Positions 50,795 through 59,497 of a stretch of DNA of 64,000 bases are shown piece after piece. Both the position numbers and the translations under genes were made by a program. The notes beneath the pieces are model-generated. The model was not told the DNA's origin and made no database searches. It saw nothing but the letters and a program-made list of their open reading frames with translations. Source of the DNA: DLAJ01 sp964655525 (GTDB taxonomy: Bacteria; Bacillota; Clostridia; Lachnospirales; Lachnospiraceae); contig CAZZNE010000013.1 in the NCBI GenBank assembly GCA_964655525.1, positions 38,258 to 102,257 of the forward strand, given 5' to 3'. The stretch's first letter is position 1; each line of letters begins with the position of its first letter.

Positions 50795-51598
50795 TCAGCC
50801 TCCTTGTAATATGACTCTTTTTTCCGCCTGTTTCCATAGGACAATTCCCAAAAACAGTAATGTCATCAGCCAGAAAATCTGTTTGAATATGCAATGATAG
50901 ATTTCTTCGCCGACAAGATCTCCGCTGTATATCCGGAATGGAACATTCTGCATATAGGCAAACGGAGACAGCTCCAATAAAAACAAATACTTTTTTGGAA
51001 AAAACGGCAGCGGTATGATATTTCCTGACAGAAAATCTACCGCTCCTGTCAATACCATCCTCCATCCCTGCGGCGAAATCGTAAAAAAGCACAGCATATA
51101 GACGATCATACAAAATGTGACGGTTATTCCAAGTGCCAAAAATAAAGTGAGCAGAAATAACAAGAAGGAAACACCATTCACCGGCGGGGTCATCCGATAG
51201 GGTTTCGGCATCAGAAACGCACATAATAATACAGGAATACATCTCATGATCGCTTCCGCAATCCGTGCGCCGATCGTTCTGGAAAACCACATGGAATAGA
51301 TTGACACCGGACGGCACAGTTCATAGGCAATATCGCCGTTTGTGATCATTGCAAAAAGCTCGTTATCTGCTGCCCATGTATTAAAAAGGGCAAGCAGCGC
51401 TTCTTTCAGCCATATGTAAGTCACGATGGAAGAATAGTTCATGGGCATAGTGCCGCCGGAGGCTTCTGCGATCGCTTTGTATGCCAGACACTCCATCAAT
51501 CCCCAAATAAGCTGCGTTGTCAAAGCCGTGACAGATGCCATGCGATACTGCATTCCGGTGGCGAATCGAAGTTGAAAAAAACGATAATATTTTTTCAT
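50795..51598 (-). CDS. ABC-2 type permease (COG4587-like)
   Basis: 267 residues with six predicted helices. It carries the counterpart loop TNGDIAYELCRPVSIYSMWFSRTIGARIAEAIMR, parallel to the R-P loop of its neighbour, so the two are paralogous halves of one permease. Middle gene of the operon, nine bases after the ATPase and four bases ahead of the second permease. Substrate unknown; such systems export lipids, polysaccharides or drugs. Confidence 0.88.
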   Translation of the reverse strand: MKKYYRFFQLRFATGMQYRMASVTALTTQLIWGLMECLAYKAIAEASGGTMPMNYSSIVTYIWLKEALLALFNTWAADNELFAMITNGDIAYELCRPVSIYSMWFSRTIGARIAEAIMRCIPVLLCAFLMPKPYRMTPPVNGVSFLLFLLTLFLALGITVTFCMIVYMLCFFTISPQGWRMVLTGAVDFLSGNIIPLPFFPKKYLFLLELSPFAYMQNVPFRIYSGDLVGEEIYHCIFKQIFWLMTLLFLGIVLWKQAEKRVILQGG

Positions 51599-51607
51599 TG
51601 CCGCCTC

Positions 51608-52432
51608 CTACATAATGTTTAGTTTTTCATAGAGACTGGCGATCATGTGATCAATGTCTGTCTCAGAACGTTCGGTTTCTGATTCCACGGATGCCGCCGC
51701 AAGACGCAGATCTTCCAGCGTGCCATCCAACAGCTTTTGACCTTTACCGATCAAAATCACGCGTTTGGTAATTGCCTCAATATCCTGCATATCATGTGTT
51801 GTCAGGATCACCGTGGTTTTATGTTCTTCATTCATCTTTTTGATAAAGCCGCGGACGGCAACCTTAGATACCGCGTCCAATCCGATCGTCGGCTCATCTA
51901 AAAATAACAGCTTGGGCTCATGCAGCAGGGACGCGGCGATCTCGCAGCGCATGCGCTGTCCCAATGATAACTGCCTTGTCGGAGTCTTTAATAGGTCCTC
52001 CAAATGTAAAAGCTGCGTCAGTTCGTCCAATCTGCTGCGGTATCTTGGTGCAGGTATGGAATAGATTGCCTGCAGAAGTTCAAACGAATCTATGACGGGA
52101 ACATCCCACCATAATTGCGAGCGCTGGCCGAAAACGACGCCGATCTGCCTGACATACGCTTTCCTGTTTTTCCAAGGCACCTGACCGTTTACTACGCAAG
52201 TTCCGCTATCCGGTGTCAATATCCCGCTTAAAATTTTGATCGTAGAACTTTTTCCGGCGCCGTTCGGGCCAAGCAACCCGATCATTTCCCCATCGTTTAT
52301 GGAAAAACTGATATGGTGAATGGCATGAATGGTATTGTACTCTCTCTTAAACAGCGATTTTACCGCATTGCCGAGCCCCGACCCGCGTCTGGCTACCCGA
52401 TAGCTTTTGCAAATATCCTGAAATTGTATCAA
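51608..52432 (-). CDS. ABC exporter ATP-binding protein (COG4586-like)
   Basis: 274 residues from a TTG start at 52432. The ribosome site AAAGGAGG lies inside the longer frame that opens with ATG at 52456, so the true start is the TTG nine bases later (MIQFQDICKSYRV). Walker A is GPNGAGKSS, the signature LSLGQRMRCEIA and Walker B LLFLDEPTIGLD. The insert FGQRSQLWWDVPVIDSFELL is characteristic of the COG4586 group, which always goes with the two permease types found here. First gene of the operon. Confidence 0.9.
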   Translation of the reverse strand: MIQFQDICKSYRVARRGSGLGNAVKSLFKREYNTIHAIHHISFSINDGEMIGLLGPNGAGKSSTIKILSGILTPDSGTCVVNGQVPWKNRKAYVRQIGVVFGQRSQLWWDVPVIDSFELLQAIYSIPAPRYRSRLDELTQLLHLEDLLKTPTRQLSLGQRMRCEIAASLLHEPKLLFLDEPTIGLDAVSKVAVRGFIKKMNEEHKTTVILTTHDMQDIEAITKRVILIGKGQKLLDGTLEDLRLAAASVESETERSETDIDHMIASLYEKLNIM

Positions 52433-52567
52433 AATAAATTCCTCCTTTATACGCATTGATCAGCTGATAAGAAAAGTTTAGCAGAAAAATAAAAAATGAG
52501 TAGACTTGTATTTATTTTTATGGTAAGCTGTATAATGAACCACGCCTAAAAATCGGAAGATGCAATG

Positions 52568-52603
52568 AACCGAGAGACTTACCCGATCCCTCGGTCTTTT
52601 TAT
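52568..52603 (+). terminator. Terminator-like hairpin upstream of the broken methyltransferase
   Basis: AACCGAG pairs with CTCGGT(C), followed by TTTTT. It lies downstream of a TATAAT (about 52530) and upstream of the gene's ribosome site, so it could be an attenuator or simply a leftover terminator. Confidence 0.55.
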
Positions 52604-52615
52604 GCTTTAGGAGGG

Positions 52616-53343
52616 ATGGACGATGGAATATTAAAGCGTATGAGAACCGGTATCAGGCGGCTTACGATGCGGATATAACGCTTTGGGGCAATTCGGAAAA
52701 AGACGTAGTGTTAGCGGAAACGATAAAAAAATGGGTTGAGGACAACGGACTGAGGGGAAAAAGAGTGATCGAATTTGCCTGCGGGGAAGGCTCTTGAGGC
52801 ATCCTTCTCTCAGAGCTCGGAGTGATTTACTGCGGCACAGACATTGCGCCGACCGCGGTAAAAAAAGCAAAAGAGAGGCTTAAGAGGTTCCCGGACGCGC
52901 GGGTCGAAGTGGTTGATATGGTAAAGGAAGCGCCGAAAGAGAAATTTGATGCAGCCCTTGACGTGATGGGCTTTCATATGATCGTCACTGACAGCGAACG
53001 GAAACGCTATCTGGAAAACGTATATTCCTGCTTAAACGATCATGCGCCGATGTTGTTCTTTCGTGAAAACTATAGTGAGGAAGCGGAGGAAAACAAGGTC
53101 GAAAGTTTTGCGGATTTCCAGAAGCTGACGGGCAGCGATTATGAAACGCCGCAGAAGCGGATGATGAACGGGAAGGAAGTGCTCATTCCTTTACTGCCTG
53201 CAAGAGCAAGAGGGAAGGAAGGGTATGTAACGGAACTTGAAGCGGCGGGATTTACCGTGGAAGCGTTTGAACGGTCAAAAGAGAATGGTGCAATGTTAAG
53301 TTCGGCGGATATTTATGTGAGAAAGGGATCGTGCGAAAAATAA
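52616..53343 (+). pseudogene. Class I SAM methyltransferase broken by a frameshift and a stop
   Basis: The coding frame starts WNIKAYENRYQAAYDADITLWG at about 52625 and reaches methyltransferase motif I (VIEFACGEGS) at about 52790, where a TGA codon (52795-52797) interrupts it. It continues in the same frame as GILLSELGVIYCGTDIAPTAVKKA to the stop at 53343. Neither upstream ATG (52616, 52624) is in this frame, so a one- or two-base indel has also occurred near the start, beside the ribosome site. Two independent lesions argue for a pseudogene rather than a sequencing slip. Relatives are about 240 residues. Confidence 0.85.
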
Positions 53344-53398
53344 AAATTCTTATATGCCAGCTAAATGTTCAAGGATAGGATTGGACAATGGTCAATGA

Positions 53399-53427
53399 TT
53401 GTAATTCGGTATGAGATATGATATATT
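53399..53427 (+). promoter_or_regulatory. Promoter of the small membrane peptide locus
   Basis: TTGTAA (53399-53404), exactly 17 bases, TATATT (53422-53427). About 90 bases of leader follow before the small gene. Confidence 0.65.
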
Positions 53428-53519
53428 GTAGTGGGTGCTGCTAAAACAGTACGGTAGCGGTTCGCCTTTGCCAAAATGAGTACATTTTGAGAGCTTCCAG
53501 TATCTTGGAGGTGGTACAT

Positions 53520-53678
53520 ATGGAAAATGTGGGAAAGGAACAAATGATGTTTGAATCAATAGTGGGAATTGTCGGTATCGTGGTGACTGTAATCAGTATT
53601 ATTGTTACTGTTATCAGCATCCGACAGACTGCTGGAAAAGATAGACATCAAAAAAGCAACCGCGACTCTGCCAAGTAG
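53520..53678 (+). CDS. Small hydrophobic peptide, type I toxin-like
   Basis: 52 residues, with GGAGGTGG five bases before the ATG. One membrane helix (SIVGIVGIVVTVISIIVTVISI) and a basic, polar tail (RQTAGKDRHQKSNRDSAK) give the layout of Fst/TxpA/Hol-Tox type membrane toxins. The unit is compact: its own promoter, a leader that can pair with sequence beyond the gene, and a terminator formed partly by the 3' end of the coding region. No antisense RNA promoter was firmly identified, so the toxin call is inference. Confidence 0.6.
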   Translation: MENVGKEQMMFESIVGIVGIVVTVISIIVTVISIRQTAGKDRHQKSNRDSAK

Positions 53679-53693
53679 ATGGTTGCTTTTTTG
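53655..53693 (+). terminator. Terminator overlapping the small peptide gene
   Basis: AAAAGCAACC pairs with GGTTGCTTTT around the last codons and stop of the peptide gene, followed by a T-run. Confidence 0.8.
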
Positions 53694-53706
53694 TAAGTAA
53701 CTATTA

Positions 53707-53743
53707 ACTGGGCGAACCGTTACTGTACGGCAGCGCCTTTTTA
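53707..53743 (+). terminator. Second hairpin, partial inverted copy of the toxin leader
   Basis: GGCGAACCGT pairs with ACGGCAGCGCC (short bulge), then TTTTT. Its sequence is largely the reverse complement of the leader at about 53437-53466, so leader and downstream RNA could pair. Confidence 0.65.
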
Positions 53744-54052
53744 CAGAATTATCTTACCATTTCTTTGTGGGTACGTCAATTAGTTTTGGATGAGATGGTG
53801 TTTCAAGTCTATTGCTGATTATAAATAATAAGGAATAACACCTTTCTAAAGTGAATTTCGGTAGTGTTTCTCGAATTTTTTTGCTCTTGATTCTTGCCGA
53901 TAGCCTGTAGAAGTGATGGTTTTATTAAGTTATAAATGGAATGGACTGATACGCTCCTTGCGAGACCTTATACTAAATAAAATGTGCTTCTTGCTATTTT
54001 GCAAATGCATGTTATTATTATAATATAAGTTTAATTGGAAAAGAGGAGAATT
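53744..54052. other. AT-rich intergenic stretch
   Basis: About 310 bases with no gene, RNA or repeat that I can support. A TATAAT-like box at about 54020 probably serves the broken gene that follows. Base composition is clearly lower in GC than the flanking core genes. Confidence 0.5.
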
Positions 54053-55415
54053 ATGGAACTTATCTATATACTTAAGAATGCTGCTATAAGTATTGAATCG
54101 CTTAAAGATTACTATTCTTCACAAATTGACAAAATAGCAAAAGAGGTAAATAAAAAAATTACAAGATACATTCCTGGCATGATGATTAATAGATATCTTT
54201 TTGCAAAGGCTACAAAGCAGAGTGAGCTTTTAGAGGGAGAGTTAGGAATTAAAACGGCTAAATTAGCAGAGGAGCTTTTATGTGATGTTACAATTAATGA
54301 AAAAGAATCCGTTTATTCAATAATCATATAAGCTAGATGAAAAATTTGAAAATAATTCGAAATTTGAAACTAATCCAGAAAAGGCAGCTCGTGAAGTTAG
54401 GAAACTATTAGAGAGAAGCGAAATCCTAAATTCCAGTACGCTAATGTTACTATTGATAAAATATGAGGAGACTATTGCGGGAATTTTTAAGTATATTATC
54501 TCAAAATTTTCATCAGTATATTTGGACAAAAAAATGTTATCTTACTCAGAAATATTGGAAATGAATTCTAAGATTGAAAATGTTAAAGAGATTTTGCTTG
54601 AGCGTGAAGTGGATGAAATAATGCGTATGCCAATTTCGGATTGGTATAGGGTTTTGAAAGAAAAGCATAAAATTAATTTTGATAGCTTAGATGCAGTTTT
54701 TTTGGAATTTAAGGAAATATACTATAGACGAAATATAATTGTACATAATAATGGTAAAGTGAATGTATCCTATTTAAATGGGGTAGGGAAGGCGCAAAAA
54801 GATAACGTAAAGCTGGGTATGCGCCTATTTGTCGATAAAGATTATATCAATAGAGCCTTTAATTTAACTTATATAATGATTTACGGCACGATTCTTAGCG
54901 TATCAAATATAAACAAAGAAAGATATCGATTGTATGATTCATTTCATAATTATGCATTTCAACACATGATAGATAATGAATGGGAAATGAGTTGTTACAT
55001 ATATCAAAATATTATGAAGAAAAAAACGCCTGCGATATCATCAATAGACATGGAAATGTGGAGAATTAACTATTGGATTTCTTTAAAAAACTTATATGGA
55101 ATGGAAAAAATTTAGGAAGAAGTTGCTGAATATGATGTTAGTGCAATGGAAGGAGAATTTAAAGTTGCCAAAGCTTGCTTATTAAATGATTTTAAGGAAA
55201 CTAATGCATTATTGGAAAAGTATTTGAATACGAGGGTTTACCCTCAAAGTATTGAACAATGGCCACTGTTTATCCAATATAGGAAAAGTAGTGAGTACAA
55301 GAAGTTTAGGAAAGATCATGTTGCTGATTTTCAAAAACAAGTATATGATCCAGAGGATATTAAAAGGGACGATATGTGTGAAAAAATGCTCGAGAGATCA
55401 GAGGTGCTATCATAA
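54053..55415 (+). pseudogene. Broken AT-rich gene with a HEPN-like motif
   Basis: Three pieces read as one protein of about 450 residues. Part 1 (from ATG 54053, AGAGGAG upstream) ends at a TAA at 54331. Part 2 begins in another frame (KLDEKFENNSKFETN, from about 54332), fitting loss of two bases from an AT repeat. A TAG at 55113-55115 then interrupts part 2, and part 3 continues in the same frame to 55415. Part 2 contains YYRRNIIVHNNGKVN, an R-x4-H motif as in HEPN RNase domains of defence systems. Codon use is strongly AT-biased, unlike its neighbours, suggesting transfer. Product name unknown. Confidence 0.75.
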
Positions 55416-55596
55416 TGAAATAGTTTTACTTGAGATTTAATCAAAGTTTTGGGGCGAATATGAGAATAAGGGTCTTTGAATGTTATTTATGTTAATACTT
55501 TGATGGCATTTTTGGATTAAGCTGTTTATAATACGGCAGACTGTGTGTTAGTCGGAGTTGTGCAGATCGGCAGGAGCGCAAGTACAGGGGGAAACA

Positions 55597-56187
55597 ATGA
55601 CAAAAGAAAAATGCGCATGGTGCAGGGACGGTGGATTAAACGAAACCTATCATGATAACGAGTGGGGCATTCCGCTTCACGACGACAGAAAGCAGTTTGA
55701 ATTTTTGATGCTGGAAGTCATGCAGTGCGGTTTAAGCTGGACACTGATGCTAAAAAAGCGGGAGACGTTTCGGAAATGTTTCGATGATTTTGATTATGAA
55801 AAGATTGCCGGCTACGATGAGGCAAAGATACAGAATATCATGGAAACGCCCGATATGATCAAGTCTATCCGTAAGATACGCGCCGTGATCGGCAATGCGA
55901 AGGCGTTTATTAAGATCAGAGAAGAATTCGGCTCCTTCGACCGCTTTCTGTGGGACTACAGCGGCGGCAAAACCTTGATTTACAAGAGTCATCGGACAAA
56001 CTGGGTGGCAAGCAATGAGCTGTCGGACAAGATCGCAAAGGAATTAAAAAAGCGCGGGTTCAAGTTTTTGGGCTCCGTTACCGTTTATTCTCATCTGCAG
56101 GCATGCGGGATCATCAACGATCATGAGGAAAGCTGTTTTCTGTATCGGGAGATCACGGAGCATTATCCGGTCGAATACAGGGAGTGA
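55597..56187 (+). CDS. tag: DNA-3-methyladenine glycosylase I
   Basis: 196 residues from the ATG at 55597 (AGGGGGAA upstream). Excises 3-methyladenine from DNA. The N-terminal CAWCRDGGLNETYHDNEWG and the C-terminal NDHEESC provide the Cys and His zinc ligands. FEFLMLEVMQCGLSW and the helical core with VTVYSHLQACG are family signatures. It marks the return to core genes after the AT-rich patch. Confidence 0.94.
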   Translation: MTKEKCAWCRDGGLNETYHDNEWGIPLHDDRKQFEFLMLEVMQCGLSWTLMLKKRETFRKCFDDFDYEKIAGYDEAKIQNIMETPDMIKSIRKIRAVIGNAKAFIKIREEFGSFDRFLWDYSGGKTLIYKSHRTNWVASNELSDKIAKELKKRGFKFLGSVTVYSHLQACGIINDHEESCFLYREITEHYPVEYRE

Positions 56188-56208
56188 AAAGACTGCCAAA
56201 AAAAGGAC

Positions 56209-56237
56209 TTTACAATTCAGAAAAATTGGCATAGAAT
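56209..56237 (+). promoter_or_regulatory. Promoter of the thrS T-box transcript
   Basis: TTTACA (56209-56214), exactly 17 bases, TAGAAT (56232-56237). It lies 22 bases after the tag stop codon. Confidence 0.75.
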
Positions 56238-56244
56238 ACAACTA

Positions 56245-56562
56245 TCCATAAGAAAATACGTTGACGGGGAACGAAGCACAAGGAAATGTCGAAAGAGAAT
56301 GGCGCCGCGCAAGCGTGCTGAAAGCGCCTGACAGGGAGTGTGCGGGAACCGCCCCCGGAGTGGCTTTAATAAAGTCCGCATATCCTGCGTTATGGGAAAA
56401 TGAGTGGCAGAAGGTTTTTCATGAGGCTCTGCAGCGTGCCGTTTCCGCAGTCGAAAGGCAGAACAGAGCAGCAGTCGATCAGAGGTCTTCTGCAAGCAGG
56501 GTGGAACCGCGTTCATACGTCCCTTGCATTGCATATTAATGCGATGCAGGGGATTTTTCATT
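56245..56562 (+). promoter_or_regulatory. T-box leader, probably threonine-specific
   Basis: The invariant T-box AGGGTGGAACCGCG is at 56498-56511. A terminator-type stem (CCCTTGCAT / ATGCAGGGG region, then TTTTT) follows at about 56520-56560. The roughly 300 bases before it can hold Stem I. The downstream thrS gene indicates tRNA-Thr as the ligand. A candidate ACC specifier lies in GGGAACCGCCC near 56348, but I could not place the specifier loop with certainty. Confidence 0.88.
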
Positions 56563-56617
56563 TCACGTCTGCCTATCGCGATAGGCTTAAGAAGCAAAAC
56601 AGAAAGGAGAAATCAAT

Positions 56618-56875
56618 ATGAAAGAAAAAATGAAAGTTTGGATGGAGGGGCTGACTGAGGAGACCACCGTGACGAAGCGTGAATTGGCGCTCGGGGCGGC
56701 GGTCTGTGCATTAGCCGGAATGGTAGTCGGTATGCTGCTTGCGAAGATGGCGACCGGATGGTCCTTTAACTTTATGAGTAATAACGGAAATGACAACGGA
56801 AACGATAACGGCAATTACAATTCGGATGGCGGCGAGGATGCGTGCAAGCCAAAGGATAAGAAAAATTGTAAATAG
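56618..56875 (+). CDS. Small membrane protein inside the thrS T-box operon
   Basis: 85 residues with AAAGGAG before the ATG. A short charged N terminus (GLTEETTVTKREL) is followed by one helix (ALGAAVCALAGMVVGMLLAKM) and a hydrophilic Asn/Asp/Gly repeat (NGNDNGNDNGN) ending with Cys-containing, Lys-rich residues. I do not know the family. It lies between the T-box terminator and thrS, so it is expressed under threonine-tRNA control. Confidence 0.7.
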   Translation: MKEKMKVWMEGLTEETTVTKRELALGAAVCALAGMVVGMLLAKMATGWSFNFMSNNGNDNGNDNGNYNSDGGEDACKPKDKKNCK

Positions 56876-56885
56876 GGAGGATTTT

Positions 56886-58856
56886 ATGAAGATTACATTA
56901 AAAGACGGAAGTGTAAAAGAATATGCACAGCCGATGAGCGTGTATGAGATCGCCGCGGATATCAGCGAGGGACTTGCGCGTGTGGCATGTGCGGGAGAGG
57001 TAAACGGCAGCGTGGTCGATCTGCGCACCGTGATCGATGGCGACGCGTCGCTCAATATCGTTACGGCAAACGACGCTGAGGGCTTAAAGGTCATTCGCCA
57101 TACGGCGTCCCATGTGCTTGCCGAGGCGGTCAAGCGTCTGTTCCCGGAGGCAAAGGTGACGATCGGTCCCGCGATCGAGGACGGTTTCTATTATGATTTT
57201 GACGCCGAGCCGTTTTCCAGAGAGGATTTGGATAAACTGGAAGACGAGATGAAAAAGATCATCAAGGAAGGGCATGCGCTGACACGCTTTACCCTGCCGA
57301 GGGACGAGGCGGTCAAATTCATGGAGGAGAAGGGCGAGCCGTTCAAGGTGGAGCTGATCAAAGATCTGCCCGAAGATGCGGAGATTTCCTTCTACGATCA
57401 GGGCGGTTTTGTCGATCTCTGCGCGGGACCGCACTTAATGAGCACAAAGGGCATTAAGGCGTTCAAGCTGATCTCTTCTTCCATGGCGTATTGGCGGGGC
57501 GACGCGCAGAAAGCACGCTTACAGCGTATTTACGGAACCGCATTTAACAAGAAGGAGGAGCTTGCTGCACATCTGGAAAAACTGGAGGATGCGAAGCGCC
57601 GCGACCATAACCGGCTTGGACGGGAGATGGAGCTGTTTACGACTGTGGACGTGATCGGACAGGGACTTCCCCTTTTCATGCCGAAGGGTACGAAAATGAT
57701 CATGAAGCTGCAGCGCTGGATCGAGGACCTGGAGGATAAAGAGTGGGGCTATGTCCGCACGAGAACACCGCTCATGGCAAAGAGCGATCTGTATAAAATT
57801 TCCGGTCATTGGGATCACTATAAGGAAGGCATGTTCGTGCTCGGTGACGAGGAAAAGGACAAAGAAGTATTTGCGCTTCGGCCGATGACCTGTCCGTTCC
57901 AGTATTATGTATACAAAAATTCGCAGAAGTCCTATCGCGATCTCCCTTACCGGATGTCTGAGACGTCGACGCTTTTCAGAAACGAGGATTCCGGCGAAAT
58001 GCACGGCTTAACACGCGTGCGTCAGTTTACGATCACGGAGGCGCACAACGTCATCCGTCCCGATCAGGCGGAGGAGGAGATCAGGAACTGCCTGCATCTG
58101 ACACTCTATATCCTAAAGACGCTCGGACTTCAAGATGAGGTTACATTCCGCCTTTCGAAGTGGGATCCGAACAATCGCGAAAAATATCTCGGCGACGAGG
58201 CGTATTGGGAGACGACGCAGAATGCGCTGCGTCAGGTTCTGATCGAGGAGAATCTGCCGTTTGAGGAAGCGGAGGGAGAGGCCGCGTTTTACGGTCCGAA
58301 GATCGACACGCAGGCAAAAAATGTATACGGAAAAGAGGACACGATGTGTACCGTGCAGTTAGACTGCGCGATCGCCGAAAATTTTGACATGTACTATATC
58401 GACCAGAACGGCGACCGTATCCGTCCTTATATCATTCATAGAACGTCGCTCGGCTGCTATGAGAGAACGCTTGCATGGCTGATCGAAAAATATGCGGGCA
58501 AATTCCCGACATGGCTCTGCCCCGAACAGGTCAGAGTTCTGCCAATCTCGGAAAAATATGAGGAATATGCGCAGAAGGTGAAAAAAGAACTGGAGGCAAA
58601 CGGCGTAGATGTGACGGTGGATGCAAGACCGGAGAAGATCGGCTTTAAGATCCGCGAGGCGCGTCTTGCCAGACTTCCTTATATGCTGATTGTCGGCGAG
58701 CAGGAGGAAGCTGACGGACTTGTTTCCGTTCGCAGCCGTTTTGCGGGAGACGAGGGACAGAAGCCGCTTTCGGAATTTATTTCACAGATCTGCGAGGAGA
58801 TCCGGACAAAGGCGATTCGCGAGGAAGTGACAGAAAATACCGCAAAAGCGGAATAG
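56886..58856 (+). CDS. thrS: Threonyl-tRNA synthetase
   Basis: 656 residues from the ATG at 56886 (GGGAGG upstream); the frame opens 32 codons earlier inside the small membrane protein gene. Order: TGS domain (ITLKDGSVKEY), editing domain (HTASHVLAEAVKRLFP with the HxxxH motif, and the later Cys in DLCAGPHL), class II catalytic core with motif 2 around FRNEDSGEMHGLTRVRQFT, zinc ligands in MTCPFQYYVYK and the late His, motif 3 RTSLGCYERTLAWLIE, and an anticodon-binding domain. Confidence 0.96.
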   Translation: MKITLKDGSVKEYAQPMSVYEIAADISEGLARVACAGEVNGSVVDLRTVIDGDASLNIVTANDAEGLKVIRHTASHVLAEAVKRLFPEAKVTIGPAIEDGFYYDFDAEPFSREDLDKLEDEMKKIIKEGHALTRFTLPRDEAVKFMEEKGEPFKVELIKDLPEDAEISFYDQGGFVDLCAGPHLMSTKGIKAFKLISSSMAYWRGDAQKARLQRIYGTAFNKKEELAAHLEKLEDAKRRDHNRLGREMELFTTVDVIGQGLPLFMPKGTKMIMKLQRWIEDLEDKEWGYVRTRTPLMAKSDLYKISGHWDHYKEGMFVLGDEEKDKEVFALRPMTCPFQYYVYKNSQKSYRDLPYRMSETSTLFRNEDSGEMHGLTRVRQFTITEAHNVIRPDQAEEEIRNCLHLTLYILKTLGLQDEVTFRLSKWDPNNREKYLGDEAYWETTQNALRQVLIEENLPFEEAEGEAAFYGPKIDTQAKNVYGKEDTMCTVQLDCAIAENFDMYYIDQNGDRIRPYIIHRTSLGCYERTLAWLIEKYAGKFPTWLCPEQVRVLPISEKYEEYAQKVKKELEANGVDVTVDARPEKIGFKIREARLARLPYMLIVGEQEEADGLVSVRSRFAGDEGQKPLSEFISQICEEIRTKAIREEVTENTAKAE

Positions 58857-58883
58857 AAAGAAAATCCTTGTCCAAACTAATAA

Positions 58884-58917
58884 GAGGCAGAGAGCAGGTC
58901 ATAGGCTCTTTGCCTCA
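58884..58917 (+). terminator. Long hairpin after thrS
   Basis: GAGGCAGAGAGC pairs with GCTCTTTGCCTC (one mismatch) around a ten-base loop. The following bases (AAATTC) lack a T-run, so termination here is less certain. Confidence 0.45.
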
Positions 58918-58978
58918 AATTCATTGTTTTGATTGTTGGTAGTGAAAGATGTAGGATGGGCAAAAAAGGAGGACAAGG

Positions 58979-59296
58979 ATGGCTGAGTTAAAATGTGCGG
59001 CGGTAAATTGCAGTTATAATTCCGATTGCTATTGCAGCAAAGGGGATATTATGGTGGGCGGAAGTCAGGCGGAAAAGTGCCGCGATACCTGCTGTGAAAG
59101 CTTCTGCGACAGAAAAAGGGACAGCTATAGGAGCGCGCTGAATCATCCGAGCAAGACGATCTCCATTGACTGCGAGGCGTGCAAGTGTGTTTATAACAGC
59201 AACTATAAGTGCCATGCGCAGACTGTGGACATCGGCGGCAGCAATGCATGTCATTGTAAGGAGACGGAGTGCGATACGTTTCAGATGGAAAAATGA
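58979..59296 (+). CDS. DUF1540 protein (two Cys-rich repeats)
   Basis: 105 residues containing two DUF1540 units: CAAVNCSYNSDCYC...GDIMVGG...CCESF and CEACKCVYNSNYKC...TVDIGG...CDTF. The ordered cysteines suggest metal binding. The role of the family is unknown; it occurs mainly in anaerobic, spore-forming Firmicutes. AAAAGGAGG stands before the ATG, and a promoter-like TTGATT-N17-TAGGAT lies about 30 bases upstream. Confidence 0.85.
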   Translation: MAELKCAAVNCSYNSDCYCSKGDIMVGGSQAEKCRDTCCESFCDRKRDSYRSALNHPSKTISIDCEACKCVYNSNYKCHAQTVDIGGSNACHCKETECDTFQMEK

Positions 59297-59376
59297 AGTT
59301 TAGTGGACAGTCTGACAACGGCGTTTGCAAATTCGATTTATGGGATGCATGACGAGCCGTTTTGATGCTCCGCAAT

Positions 59377-59410
59377 AAAAAGAGTTTCGCGTCCGCGGAA
59401 CTCTTTTTTT
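59377..59410 (+). terminator. Terminator after the DUF1540 gene
   Basis: AAAAAGAGTTTCGCG pairs imperfectly with CGCGGAACTCTTTTT, followed by more T residues. Confidence 0.8.
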
Positions 59411-59497
59411 GGTGAACAGGGCTTGCAGGAGGAGGCTTGTTCCGATAAAATAGGAATGAAGTTTTTAGAGAACAAATGATGAAGGATAACTGCGGAT

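Noticed and set aside
52795..52797. TGA as a selenocysteine codon in the methyltransferase
   Set aside because: It sits in the SAM-binding loop, where selenocysteine is not known, and the gene is also out of frame with its start.
54320..54340. Programmed frameshift joining the two parts of the HEPN-like gene
   Set aside because: No slippery heptamer or stimulatory structure is evident, and a second lesion (TAG at 55113) makes decay more likely.
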